A stretch of 58,867 bases of DNA from Vicinamibacterales bacterium (GTDB taxonomy: Bacteria; Acidobacteriota; Vicinamibacteria; Vicinamibacterales; UBA8438). The DNA lies in assembly GCA_937766455.1 (NCBI GenBank), contig CALLXD010000036.1:1-58867 (forward strand), in the 5' to 3' direction. Of the stretch, positions 14,823 through 23,144 are shown one piece after another (the stretch's first letter is position 1; each line of letters opens with the position of its first letter). The position numbers and the translations under genes are program-made. Under the pieces are notes generated by a model. The model was not told the origin of the DNA, did not search any database, and was given only the letters and a program-made list of their open reading frames with translations.

Positions 14823-16109
14823 CTACCCGTGCGCCTCGGCTAGTGGGGCCTCCGCGGGCGCCTCACCCTCGGCCGGTGGGTCGGTTTGGAGCATCGTGGC
14901 GAGTTGTGCGGCGACGATGGCGGCGCTGGCCTGGACGTCGTCACTTGATTCCCAGCCGTCCCGCAATTCTGCCGACAGGACCCCGACGCAGCGGTTGGCC
15001 GACCGGAGCGGGGTGGCGAGGGCGCCGCTCGCCCCGTCCGACCCGATCACGACTTGCATACGAACGTCCCTATACGCGGCCGCGGTGGCGTTGCTGCTGT
15101 CGCTGGGGATGGCGCCGATGTGAGCGAGCGCCTTGGGAGGGTATCCGTGACCGATCGCTGGACGCAGCGCGTCGGAGGCATCGAGTACCCAGACGATCAG
15201 CCCGCTGGCATTCATGAGGTCCGCGGCCCGAGCCAGTAGGGCGGGCAACTCTTCCGTCGCCGCCATGGCGCTCAAGTCGGTACAGAGATCGGCAGCGGTG
15301 CGCAGATCTGGTTTCGGCTCCGCGCTGTCTTTCCGCGCGGCGGTGCCCTTCAAGGCCTGACGGTCACGGGTCGTACCCGCCACCGCCGCTGCGCCACGTG
15401 CCCTCTTGCCTGAGGCGAGGTCGAGCCGGGTCAACCCGGTCGCATCGTCGTTGGACGGCGTGGCGCGTTCGGTCTCTCCGCCTGACTCATCGAGCGATGC
15501 GAACGCCGTCGTCTTCTCCCGTGGCATCGGGGCCAGTAGCAGGAGCATCAGCACTCCAACGCCGGCCGCGACCGCCAGCATGGTGGTTTGTGCGGAGCGG
15601 GCCGTCCGAACCGTCTCGTTCCGAGTCGTGCGTTCCGTCGCACGTGCCAGCTCGATGTTCGCGGCGGCCCGGGAGGCCAATTCGAGCCCGTCGGTGAAGA
15701 TGAGATCGGAGGCGAGGAGCGGTTGTTCCAGGCTCGCGTGTTCCCGTGCGCGCTGGTCCATCCCCTGGAGATCGGCGATCGCGCCTTCTGCTTCATCCAG
15801 GGCTTCGAGCGACCCGGGCGCGGTGGCGAGTCGTCGCAGGTTTGCGAGACTGTCGCTGACCGTGTCGAGGTGGCTGTTGACCTTCGTGGTCCAGTAGACC
15901 CGATCTTGGCCGGCCGCCACGTAAGCTTGTTCGGCGGCGCGCAGGTCCGCGAGCGTCAGTGTCAGCGCCCAGCTTAAATCGGTGAAGACGCGCTCGACAT
16001 TGTGTTCGTCGTTGAGCACGCGTTCCGTGAGGCGGATGCGATTGGCCGTGAAGCCAAGCGTGGTGAGGGTGATGAGCACGATAACGAGGCGAACCCAGCG
16101 ACGTGCCAT
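14823..16109 (-). CDS. Membrane sensor with CHASE3-like and GAF domains, no output domain
   Basis: This 428-aa protein has an N-terminal membrane helix (residues about 5-22), an extracytoplasmic helical region of about 150 residues like a CHASE3 four-helix sensor (LTERVLNDEHNVERVF to NIELARATERTT), a second membrane helix (TMLAVAAGVGVLMLLLLAP) and, after a low-complexity linker, a cytoplasmic GAF domain (about 275-410: LPALLARAADLMNASGLIVW, ATPLRSANRCVGVLSAEL). There is no kinase, cyclase, GGDEF or methyl-accepting domain. It may signal through protein contact. It is divergent from the lipid kinase and the two share a symmetric -10 element. Confidence 0.75.
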   Translation of the reverse strand: MARRWVRLVIVLITLTTLGFTANRIRLTERVLNDEHNVERVFTDLSWALTLTLADLRAAEQAYVAAGQDRVYWTTKVNSHLDTVSDSLANLRRLATAPGSLEALDEAEGAIADLQGMDQRAREHASLEQPLLASDLIFTDGLELASRAAANIELARATERTTRNETVRTARSAQTTMLAVAAGVGVLMLLLLAPMPREKTTAFASLDESGGETERATPSNDDATGLTRLDLASGKRARGAAAVAGTTRDRQALKGTAARKDSAEPKPDLRTAADLCTDLSAMAATEELPALLARAADLMNASGLIVWVLDASDALRPAIGHGYPPKALAHIGAIPSDSSNATAAAYRDVRMQVVIGSDGASGALATPLRSANRCVGVLSAELRDGWESSDDVQASAAIVAAQLATMLQTDPPAEGEAPAEAPLAEAHG

Positions 16110-16119
16110 CTTGGGACGC

Positions 16120-16126
16120 TATTATA
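16120..16126. promoter_or_regulatory. Symmetric -10 element shared by divergent genes
   Basis: TATTATA reads TATTAT on the plus strand, 7 nt before the ATG at 16133, and TATAAT on the minus strand, 11 nt before the ATG at 16109. One symmetric -10 could thus start both transcripts, giving a leaderless plus-strand mRNA and a very short leader on the minus strand. No ribosome site precedes either start. Confidence 0.5.
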
Positions 16127-16132
16127 GCATCG

Positions 16133-17056
16133 ATGCGCCACTCTTCGTCGGCGGTTGCCGCCATCATCAATCCCGTCGCCGGACCAGTCGGCGCTCGAGC
16201 CGGACGGACGGGGTCGGAGGCGCTGCTGCAAGGTGTATGCGCGGCGGCCCAGTTGTCCTGCGAGGTGGCGTTTACCGAGCGCGCGGGGCACGCCCGCGAG
16301 CTGGCGACAGACTTTCTCGGCCGCGGCTTTTCTCCGATCATCGCGTGGGGTGGCGACGGAACCGTCAACGAAGTCGGGTCCGCGTTGGCTTTCCGGGATA
16401 GCGCCCTGGGCATCGTACCCGCCGGCTCTGGCAATGGATTGGCGCGAGAGCTAGGCATCAGCCTGGAGCCCATGCGTGCTCTGGAGACCGCCGTTCGTGG
16501 CACGGATCGCACCATCGACATCGGCGAGCTGGGCGGGCGACTTTTTCTCAACCTCGCCGGAATTGGGCTGGACGCGGCGATCGCGTTGGCGTTCGGCCAG
16601 CTCGAGGGCCGCGGTCTTCGGCGCTACGTGCGGGCAACGATGTCCACGGTGCTTCGGTACACGCCGGAGGTCTACCAGGTGATGACCGACACGCAGCCGG
16701 ACGCCTTCGACGGCGCCGCGCTGATGGTGGAGTTCGCCAACGGCACACAGTTTGGCAACGGGGCGACGATCGCGCCACGCGCCCGGTTGGACGACGGTTT
16801 GCTTGATTTGGTGATTGTGGCCCCGCGGGGTGCCTGCCGGGCAGTGTGGGGCGCACGGCGGTTGTTCAACGGCACAATCGACCGGGACCCCAGCGTGCAG
16901 ACGATGACGGCGCGCCGCGTCACGATCGATGGCCAGCGACCGATGTGCTTTCACGTCGATGGCGAGGTCGTCGAGGGGGGCACCACGCTGGACGCTGTGT
17001 TGCACCCGGCCGCGCTACGCGTCCGGACGCCGACGGAGCCGTCCTCGGCGGCATGA
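16133..17056 (+). CDS. Diacylglycerol kinase/YegS-like lipid kinase
   Basis: This 307-aa protein has the catalytic-domain features of the DAGK/LCB5/YegS superfamily: AAIINPVAG at the N-terminus (nucleotide site), IIAWGGDGTVNEVGSAL with the GGDGT motif near residue 69, and IVPAGSGNGLARELGI. The C-terminal half has the usual two-sheet fold with IGLDAAIALAF, RARLDDGLLDLVIVAP and CFHVDGE. It phosphorylates a lipid such as diacylglycerol, sphingosine-like base or undecaprenol; the substrate is open. A GTG at 16103 would extend it into the divergent gene, so the ATG at 16133 is preferred. Confidence 0.9.
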   Translation: MRHSSSAVAAIINPVAGPVGARAGRTGSEALLQGVCAAAQLSCEVAFTERAGHARELATDFLGRGFSPIIAWGGDGTVNEVGSALAFRDSALGIVPAGSGNGLARELGISLEPMRALETAVRGTDRTIDIGELGGRLFLNLAGIGLDAAIALAFGQLEGRGLRRYVRATMSTVLRYTPEVYQVMTDTQPDAFDGAALMVEFANGTQFGNGATIAPRARLDDGLLDLVIVAPRGACRAVWGARRLFNGTIDRDPSVQTMTARRVTIDGQRPMCFHVDGEVVEGGTTLDAVLHPAALRVRTPTEPSSAA

Positions 17057-17066
17057 CCGCCGCAGA

Positions 17067-17140
17067 CGCTACGGAGCCGCGGTGGCGTCCGCTTGTCGTG
17101 CGTCGCTACGGAGCCGCGGTGGCGTCCGCTTGTCGTGCGT
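17067..17140. repeat. Two tandem copies of a 37-bp repeat
   Basis: The unit starting CGCTACGGAGCCGCGGTGGC occurs at 17067-17103 and again at 17104-17140 without visible differences, followed by a partial third start (CGCTGCGG). The repeat lies between convergent genes; the dsbD stop codon (17106-17108) and its last codons fall in the second copy. Confidence 0.85.
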
Positions 17141-18908
17141 CGCTGCGGGGGCGGAGGATTGCGTAGGTCGGCAAGCCGATACCGCCGAGGTGCTTCAGGA
17201 CTTCTCGGGCCGGCGAGGCTTCGAGGTCCTCGGCCTGGAACTTCACCTTCACGTAGTCTTCCAGCCCGGACTCGACGGCCGGCGCCTTCAACGTGGTCTT
17301 GTCCATCGTCAGACAGTTCTTGCACCAGGTGGCCCACATATCCACCAGCACCAGCTTGTCTTCTGCTTGCGCCGCCTCCAGGCCCTGACCCAGTGACGCG
17401 TGCCAACCCTCGTCGAGCAGCTCCTGCACGCTGTCCGCGACATCGGCGGGGTCGACCCATCGCTGCGCGACCAACCCGTAACCGAGATACCCGTAGTAGA
17501 CCGCCGTGCCGAGGATGAAGACGCCGAAGGCGTGTTTGACATGCACCATCCACGCACCCGGCTTGGGCATGAACGATAGGCCAGCGCCCGCGATCGGCCA
17601 CGGCAGCGCCATCCCGATGCCGAGAAAGAAGGGCAGCGCCAGCGCGATGGTGGTGCCGGTGTTATACAGATTGCTTGAGAAAACGATCACCTGGATGACC
17701 ACCGGGGCCACACAGGCGCCGGCCAACAGTGCCGCGACGGCACCCATGCCGAACGCCACGACGAACGAGCCACCCTCGTTGCGTCCTGTCGACAGCTTCG
17801 CCTGGAGGCCGGAAAAATCGATGGCCAGGACGTCGAACATGGCCAGCCCGAGCACCACAAACAACGCCGCGATTCCGAAGTTGAACCACGGCGAGGCGTT
17901 GATCGTGCCGAACGTGCCCGCCGTGAGAATCACGACCAGTCCCAGCGTGCCATAGACCAGCGCCATCGCCAGCCCATAGGCCCCACCGAGAGCGAAGCCA
18001 CGCGTGCGGGATCCGGCCTTCGCTCCCGCCCCGATGATGGCGAGATTGATGGGAATCATCGGCAAGACGCACGGCGTGAGGTTCAGTGCGAGGCCGCCCA
18101 CCAGGATCAGCGCCAGGATGGCGATCGGACCCCGTCCTTCGAACCAGCCGCGCTCCCCTTCGCCCGACTCAGCCGCGCCCATGAAGTCGAGAAACGCCTC
18201 GGTGTTCAGATAGCCGCCGGTGCTCGCGAGTACGTCGAAGCCGTCAAGCGAGGCCACCACGGACAGGTCGTCCAGCATGGGGGCAGCCGGCACGGGCGCT
18301 GGTGGCGGTGCGTCGCTGTCGGCGTTTACCAGGGTGAGGCCAGCGAGCAGGTCCGGATGGAGCGTCGTGAGCGACTGCGTCGACGGCGCCACCGTCACGT
18401 TGAACGCGATGTCCGTGTTCTTTGGCTGGAAACACATCGTTTCGTTGCAAGCCTGCCAGCGCAGCGTCCCAGGCACCGTGTAGGACCCGGGCGCAACGGA
18501 ATCGCTGACGTCGACGAGGGCGCCGATACGGAATTCTTCTTCAAAGACGGCCAGCGCCTCGCCGGCCACATCGAGCAGGATCGCTTGCGGGAACGCCACG
18601 CTCTCCACCGAGAATCCGTCCGGTGGGTCCAGCGTCAAGACGGTCGGAATCAGGCTCTCGTCGAGCGGCGCGTTGGACTGAAGGTGAAAGCCGGGGTCGA
18701 GGCGCACCTCGAGGGCCACATTGGCGCGGGTGCCCGCGTGCGCGACGTCGGTCTCCGTGATGGAGTCGAGCTGCAGCTCGGGCATGCGTAGCTGCGCGGT
18801 CAGTGGGAGCGTCAGCCCCAGTACCAACCCGCCGGCGATCGAGACTCCCGGCAACCATCGTCGAATCAGGCTGGTCGCTATCACTGTGGCCTCCACGGAC
18901 ACGTTCAA
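17106..18908 (-). CDS. dsbD: Thiol:disulfide interchange protein DsbD
   Basis: This ~600-aa protein has all three DsbD parts. The periplasmic alpha domain (about residues 40-180) contains the Cys pair in CNETMCFQP. The membrane domain (about 260-470) has eight hydrophobic helices with its redox Cys in LNLTPCVLPMIP and LLAGACVAPVV. The C-terminal thioredoxin-like gamma domain has WATWCKNCLTMDK and a cis-Pro region GLPTY. It moves electrons from cytoplasmic thioredoxin to periplasmic thiol proteins, which may include the PCYCGC/UxxC protein at 13208. The start is TTG at 18908 or GTG at 18902; a -10-like TACAAT is close upstream. The last residues come from a tandem repeat. Confidence 0.93.
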   Translation of the reverse strand: MNVSVEATVIATSLIRRWLPGVSIAGGLVLGLTLPLTAQLRMPELQLDSITETDVAHAGTRANVALEVRLDPGFHLQSNAPLDESLIPTVLTLDPPDGFSVESVAFPQAILLDVAGEALAVFEEEFRIGALVDVSDSVAPGSYTVPGTLRWQACNETMCFQPKNTDIAFNVTVAPSTQSLTTLHPDLLAGLTLVNADSDAPPPAPVPAAPMLDDLSVVASLDGFDVLASTGGYLNTEAFLDFMGAAESGEGERGWFEGRGPIAILALILVGGLALNLTPCVLPMIPINLAIIGAGAKAGSRTRGFALGGAYGLAMALVYGTLGLVVILTAGTFGTINASPWFNFGIAALFVVLGLAMFDVLAIDFSGLQAKLSTGRNEGGSFVVAFGMGAVAALLAGACVAPVVIQVIVFSSNLYNTGTTIALALPFFLGIGMALPWPIAGAGLSFMPKPGAWMVHVKHAFGVFILGTAVYYGYLGYGLVAQRWVDPADVADSVQELLDEGWHASLGQGLEAAQAEDKLVLVDMWATWCKNCLTMDKTTLKAPAVESGLEDYVKVKFQAEDLEASPAREVLKHLGGIGLPTYAILRPRSDARQADATAAP

Positions 18909-19047
18909 AAAATTGTAGATATGGGCCCAGCGCTCGTATCCCTCACCCGTTAGACGCCGCTCAGGCGCCGGGCGCTTCGTCCCGGGTGCTGCGAATCTCC
19001 GATCATATCAACTCGAGCCCTCCCGTGGCTTGTCCCGGGTGCAGGTT

Positions 19048-19115
19048 GCGTCCAGGGTTGCCACGATTCGGGGTGGTGCAGGCGTCCAGGGTTGCCACGA
19101 TTCGGGGTGGTGCAG
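19048..19115. repeat. Two tandem copies of a 34-bp repeat
   Basis: A unit starting GCGTCCAGGGTTGCCACGAT occurs at 19048-19081 and 19082-19115 without visible differences. It lies in the 261-bp gap between dsbD and the 140-aa membrane protein gene. No gene was seen in the gap. Confidence 0.85.
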
Positions 19116-19169
19116 GCTTGCGTCCGCACAGGCCAAGATGCCACCCTTCACCCAGGAGGCCGAAGACCG

Positions 19170-19592
19170 ATGAGTCGTGTGGGTCGCGCGTTGCCGGGCG
19201 TGCAGTGGATATTGGCTGTCGCCCTGCTTGTCACCGCCGGTGTGGTCGGGACCAAAGCCGTCCGCGAGTGGCGCGACGGTACCGCTGCCCAGGACGCGTC
19301 CGCGACATCCCCCGACGATGCGGCGCCCCCCACGTCCGCGCCGCCGGGGGCGGTCCGCATCCCGGTGCTCCTACTCGAGGGGGATATGCGCGTGCGGATT
19401 GGCGATACCGCCAGCCAGGTCGCGACCTTGCTGGGTCGCGGGGCTGAAGTCGGCCGATTCGAGCTTGAGCGGACCGACCAGGGCGACCGCCTGGTGCGCT
19501 TCTACCAGCACCGCGAAGTCCGCTTCCTGCTCGTGTTCTCGCTGTCTGAATCGCCGCAGGACCCTACCATCACCGACATTTTCGCGTATTAG
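19170..19592 (+). CDS. Single-pass membrane protein of unknown function
   Basis: This 140-aa protein has one N-terminal membrane helix (VQWILAVALLVTAGVVGT, residues about 11-28) and an Ala/Pro-rich spacer. A compact C-terminal domain of about 75 residues includes DMRVRIGDTASQVATLLGRG and LVRFYQHREVRFLLVFSL. The ATG at 19170 has a good GGAGG upstream. The pattern resembles small SmpA/OmlA-like folds ('G D Txx V xx LLG'), but this is only a guess. It is convergent with the M1 peptidase gene. Confidence 0.6.
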   Translation: MSRVGRALPGVQWILAVALLVTAGVVGTKAVREWRDGTAAQDASATSPDDAAPPTSAPPGAVRIPVLLLEGDMRVRIGDTASQVATLLGRGAEVGRFELERTDQGDRLVRFYQHREVRFLLVFSLSESPQDPTITDIFAY

Positions 19593-19628
19593 CAGGGGCG
19601 GCGCCCCGAACACCACGCAAGCCGCGCG

Positions 19629-22409
19629 TCAGTCGTCGATGTCTGCCAGCGCCGTATCCGTGCGGCTGATCCGAGCGCGGCGGAGGCGGCCTTTTGCCGG
19701 GACCCGCATTTCAGAGACTCGATCTGTGACGGGCATGGTCACCGTTTCCTCTTCGCCGGATCGGTAGACCAGATCCACGGTGACCGGAAGATCGAAGAGC
19801 CGCTCGGTGCGCTGCTCGAACCGGAGGACGACCTCGTCGCCCGTCGCTGTCGTCTCTACGCGTGACGAAAACTCGAGCTCCGGCAGCCCCATTTCATGGA
19901 TCCAGCGCTCGAAGAAACGATCGAGTGGCACCCCCGACTCGAGTTCGAAGGCGAGTTGCAGTGCGTCCGTACCAGCCTTCTCGAAGCGCGACGCGTGGTA
20001 GAACCGGCGAAGCCCGTTGAAGAAGACATCGTCCCCGAGCAGGCCCCGCAACATGTGCAGCACCATGGCCCCCTTGTTGTAGACCAACGCCCGGAACACA
20101 CGTGGTTCGCGGTCGAGATGCCCGAGTCGGTAGCCCAGATAGACGGGGCCTTCGCGCGACTGACGCATGGCCCACTCCCGCATCTGCTTCAAGATGTCGG
20201 TAAAGACCTCGGGCCCGGCGCTCTGCTCGGCATACAGGGCGGCGAAGTACTGGGCCAGTCCTTCGCTCAGCCACTGCTCGTGGTAGTTCTTCCACCCAAC
20301 CGCCTGTCCCCACCACTGGTGCGCCACCTCGTGGGCCAGGAAGAACGATGGATACCCACTGAAACTGACTGGATCGGTTTGCCACGACACGATCACGCCC
20401 GGTGCTTGCGGCAGCGCGTGGTTCATCACTGCGAAGTAGGCCGGGCTGTGTCCGCCCGGCTGTCGGCTGTCTGTTGTGGCGACGGTCATCGACGGGTACG
20501 GGATGTCGCCCAGCAGCGTCCCGTAAAAGGCCGCGATGTCGGCCGTCTGGTCGACGACCACCGCGACCTCGTCGACACTCCGCGGACTCGCCAGACCTGT
20601 GACCGTGAGGGTGTCGTAATACACCGCGCCGCGGCTGCGGTGCTCCGCCCCGGGTCGTGCGCTATCTGTGAGCCGGACCGTGCGAGCCGGGACCGCATGG
20701 TCTTCGAAACGTGAGATCAGTGCCGACAGATATCGCGCCGGTTGGACGGCCACGAATTCGAACCGTTGCGGCTCGGTGCCTCCGGAGCCGGCGACGGGTG
20801 GGTTCGTCTCGAGCGGGGAGCCGCTGGCCACCACGCCCCAACTCGGCGGCACCGACAGCTGCAGGGTGGCGGTGGCGTAGTCAGTGACCGCGCCTTGCGG
20901 ATACCAGTAGCTCCGGTTGCTGTAGACATAGCGAGGTTCTCCGAGCCCGGTCAGCCCCGCCGCCTGAAACCAGAAATACTGGGTGCCAATCCAGTCTTCG
21001 TCCAGCGCCTGCCCGCGCAAGTCACCCGCGTATTGGATGTCGACGGTGAATTCGGTCCCGCCGGCCACCTCGTTTGGCAGGTTGATGACCAGGGTGTTCT
21101 GCCCGTTCACACGGAAAAAGAGCAGCGGGCCGAACTCGCTGGATCTGACCGACGACACCGTCAGGTCCTCCGCGAGCCGCAGGTTGAAGGTCTTGATCGG
21201 GGGGCCTTTCACCCGCATGGCCAACCGGGTCGTACCGATGATGCGGCACCCAACGAGTTCGGGGGTCGCACGCAGTTCCTGCTGTGTGACCCCCAGCGGC
21301 TCAAATGATGCGTCGATGTCGTAGTCGAGAATATCGACCGCGGCCTGATCGTCGTCACCGAAGTAACGGGTTTGGGTGGCCCGTTTTCGGGCCGACGGGT
21401 AGAGCGAGATGACTCGTCCGGTTGTCCGGTTCGACAACGACACGTCCTCCGGTTGCCCGCTCGCCTGCGCGTAGGTCAACGTGCCGTGCTTCTCCGTCTG
21501 CACTTCCGCCAGGAAGTCGCCGGCCCCCGGGATGAGCGACCAGATGTCGTTGCTGATGTGTGACAGGTCGAGCATGAAGGACAGCTCGATCAATTCGTTG
21601 AAGATCTCGGTCGCGTCGTCCAGGTCGCCCTGGTCCACGGGCCGTTCGACCAGGGCACTCGTCGACACCCGCGAGGTGAACACATCCGGGTGCAGCCGTA
21701 TGAACGCCGCCTCGAATTTCGTCTCAAGGGTGTCCTCGCCGTCGAAGATGCGGAGCTGTCCCTGTTCAGCCTCAGGCTGTGGGGTGAAGTGCATCGCGCC
21801 GTCGCCCAGGAGGACCAGTCCCGTCACCCCGGCGTCCGTTTCCGCCACGAACACCGATCCCTTGCGCAGCGTGAGCGACAGATCCTCGCCGAGAATGACC
21901 AGATTGTCGGCCTCGTATTGCCGGGTGGTGGTCAACTGCAGGCGGTGCAGCCCGTCTATCGTGTCCACACGTGACTGGTCCTGGACGCCCCATCCGCCCT
22001 CATCCTCGTCCAGGCGCACGATCTCGAGCTGCCAGGTCTCGAGTCGGCCCTGCGCATCCGCCTCGAAGAACAGCTCGACCGTGACTTCGTAACCGGTGTC
22101 CGCGGGCACCTTGTCGAGCGGCAGCTGGAAGCGGGGTCTGAGGGTGACCCGATCGACCGCCGTCGGGAACATGTCGCGCGCGAAGGCGGTGGCCGAGGCC
22201 TGGTCGGCACCGGGCGTCAGGAGCGTGAGAAACCGCGTCTGGTCGCCGGTCGCAACCGTCTGCTGCAGCGAGTCGAGTAGTGGTTGGTAGAGGGGGGGAT
22301 CCTGCGTTTGCGCCGCGGCGGGAGCACCGCACACCACGCACAAAAGCAACACGCAGAGCGGGCGCCACCGGGTTCCAAGACCGATCGGAATGGGCACGCG
22401 CGTCACCAT
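19629..22409 (-). CDS. Secreted M1 family zinc aminopeptidase
   Basis: This 926-aa protein has a Sec signal peptide (WRPLCVLLLCVVCGAPAAAQ). The catalytic zinc site HEVAHQWWGQ is near residue 692, and the third ligand Glu follows in WLSEGLAQYFAAL, as in M1 gluzincins. A ~500-residue N-terminal region of beta domains precedes the catalytic part, so it is longer than classic PepN-like enzymes lacking such a region. It probably trims peptides in the periplasm or at the surface. A -10-like TAAGAT lies 6 nt before the ATG, which suggests a leaderless transcript. Confidence 0.9.
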   Translation of the reverse strand: MVTRVPIPIGLGTRWRPLCVLLLCVVCGAPAAAQTQDPPLYQPLLDSLQQTVATGDQTRFLTLLTPGADQASATAFARDMFPTAVDRVTLRPRFQLPLDKVPADTGYEVTVELFFEADAQGRLETWQLEIVRLDEDEGGWGVQDQSRVDTIDGLHRLQLTTTRQYEADNLVILGEDLSLTLRKGSVFVAETDAGVTGLVLLGDGAMHFTPQPEAEQGQLRIFDGEDTLETKFEAAFIRLHPDVFTSRVSTSALVERPVDQGDLDDATEIFNELIELSFMLDLSHISNDIWSLIPGAGDFLAEVQTEKHGTLTYAQASGQPEDVSLSNRTTGRVISLYPSARKRATQTRYFGDDDQAAVDILDYDIDASFEPLGVTQQELRATPELVGCRIIGTTRLAMRVKGPPIKTFNLRLAEDLTVSSVRSSEFGPLLFFRVNGQNTLVINLPNEVAGGTEFTVDIQYAGDLRGQALDEDWIGTQYFWFQAAGLTGLGEPRYVYSNRSYWYPQGAVTDYATATLQLSVPPSWGVVASGSPLETNPPVAGSGGTEPQRFEFVAVQPARYLSALISRFEDHAVPARTVRLTDSARPGAEHRSRGAVYYDTLTVTGLASPRSVDEVAVVVDQTADIAAFYGTLLGDIPYPSMTVATTDSRQPGGHSPAYFAVMNHALPQAPGVIVSWQTDPVSFSGYPSFFLAHEVAHQWWGQAVGWKNYHEQWLSEGLAQYFAALYAEQSAGPEVFTDILKQMREWAMRQSREGPVYLGYRLGHLDREPRVFRALVYNKGAMVLHMLRGLLGDDVFFNGLRRFYHASRFEKAGTDALQLAFELESGVPLDRFFERWIHEMGLPELEFSSRVETTATGDEVVLRFEQRTERLFDLPVTVDLVYRSGEEETVTMPVTDRVSEMRVPAKGRLRRARISRTDTALADIDD

Positions 22410-22470
22410 AAGTTCATCTTATCCCAGCGTGCCTGAGTTCCCCTGCGCCGTCTGCGTTATCCTCACGGGC

Positions 22471-22854
22471 ATGGCGATTCGAACGGAAATGACTCTCCGC
22501 CTGGAGAACACCCCTGGCGCATTGGCGCGGCTGTGCCAGACCTTGGCGGCCGAGAAGATCAATTTACTGGCTCTCAATCTGGAGAGTACCGGGGTCTTGC
22601 ACCTGGTTACCGAGAATCCCGTCCATACCGCGGGTCTGCTGCGCAGCAAAGACTACGCGGTTGACGAGTGCGACGTACTCTTCGTCACGATGCCCAACCG
22701 TCCCGGCGCGATGAGCGCGACGATCCGCGCCTTGCGCGACGCCGGTGTCAACATCAACTACGCGTTCGCTTCGGCGATCACCGAACAGAACATGACGGCG
22801 CTTGTCATTGGCGTCGACGACGCCCAACGTGCCGCAACCGCGGCCGGCATGTAG
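22471..22854 (+). CDS. Tandem ACT-domain protein
   Basis: This 127-aa protein is made of two ACT modules, residues about 3-62 (MTLRLENTPGALARLCQTLA) and 68-127 (LFVTMPNRPGAMSATIRAL then GVNINYAF). ACT domains bind amino acids and regulate metabolic enzymes; stand-alone tandem ACT proteins of this type exist in many bacteria. The longer frame from 22390 would overlap the divergent peptidase gene and has no support, so the ATG at 22471 is chosen. Confidence 0.85.
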   Translation: MAIRTEMTLRLENTPGALARLCQTLAAEKINLLALNLESTGVLHLVTENPVHTAGLLRSKDYAVDECDVLFVTMPNRPGAMSATIRALRDAGVNINYAFASAITEQNMTALVIGVDDAQRAATAAGM

Positions 22855-22949
22855 GATCCTCGGCGCGCGCTGGAACGACGGAGTTTGGGGAGTCAGGGTC
22901 CCCACGGAGCGGACGCGTGGGGTTCGACGGAAGCCCGTCAAGAGGCGAC

Positions 22950-23144
22950 ATGCATCTCTACATAGACACCATGGATGCGGTTCTGGTGGACTTCGAGCCG
23001 GACGGCCGCGTGCGGCTGGACGACGAAGACTGGTCGACGCCGTCACTCCAGGAGCGCCGGGCCATCCTGCACGCCGTGCAATCGGAGATCGAGCGACTGC
23101 AAGACGTGGTGCTAGCGCTGGACCAGGACCAGAACGAGGCCTAG
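22950..23144 (+). CDS. Small acidic protein of unknown function
   Basis: This 64-aa protein starts MHLYIDTMDAVLVDFEPDGR and ends in a helix with heptad-like leucines (QSEIERLQDVVLALDQDQ). AGAGGCG precedes the ATG. It ends on a CTAG shared with the stop codon of clpA on the other strand. No family was recognised. Confidence 0.5.
   Translation: MHLYIDTMDAVLVDFEPDGRVRLDDEDWSTPSLQERRAILHAVQSEIERLQDVVLALDQDQNEA

Noticed and set aside
17067..19115. CRISPR-like short repeats
   Set aside because: Each repeat occurs only twice and in direct tandem with no spacers; no cas gene is near.
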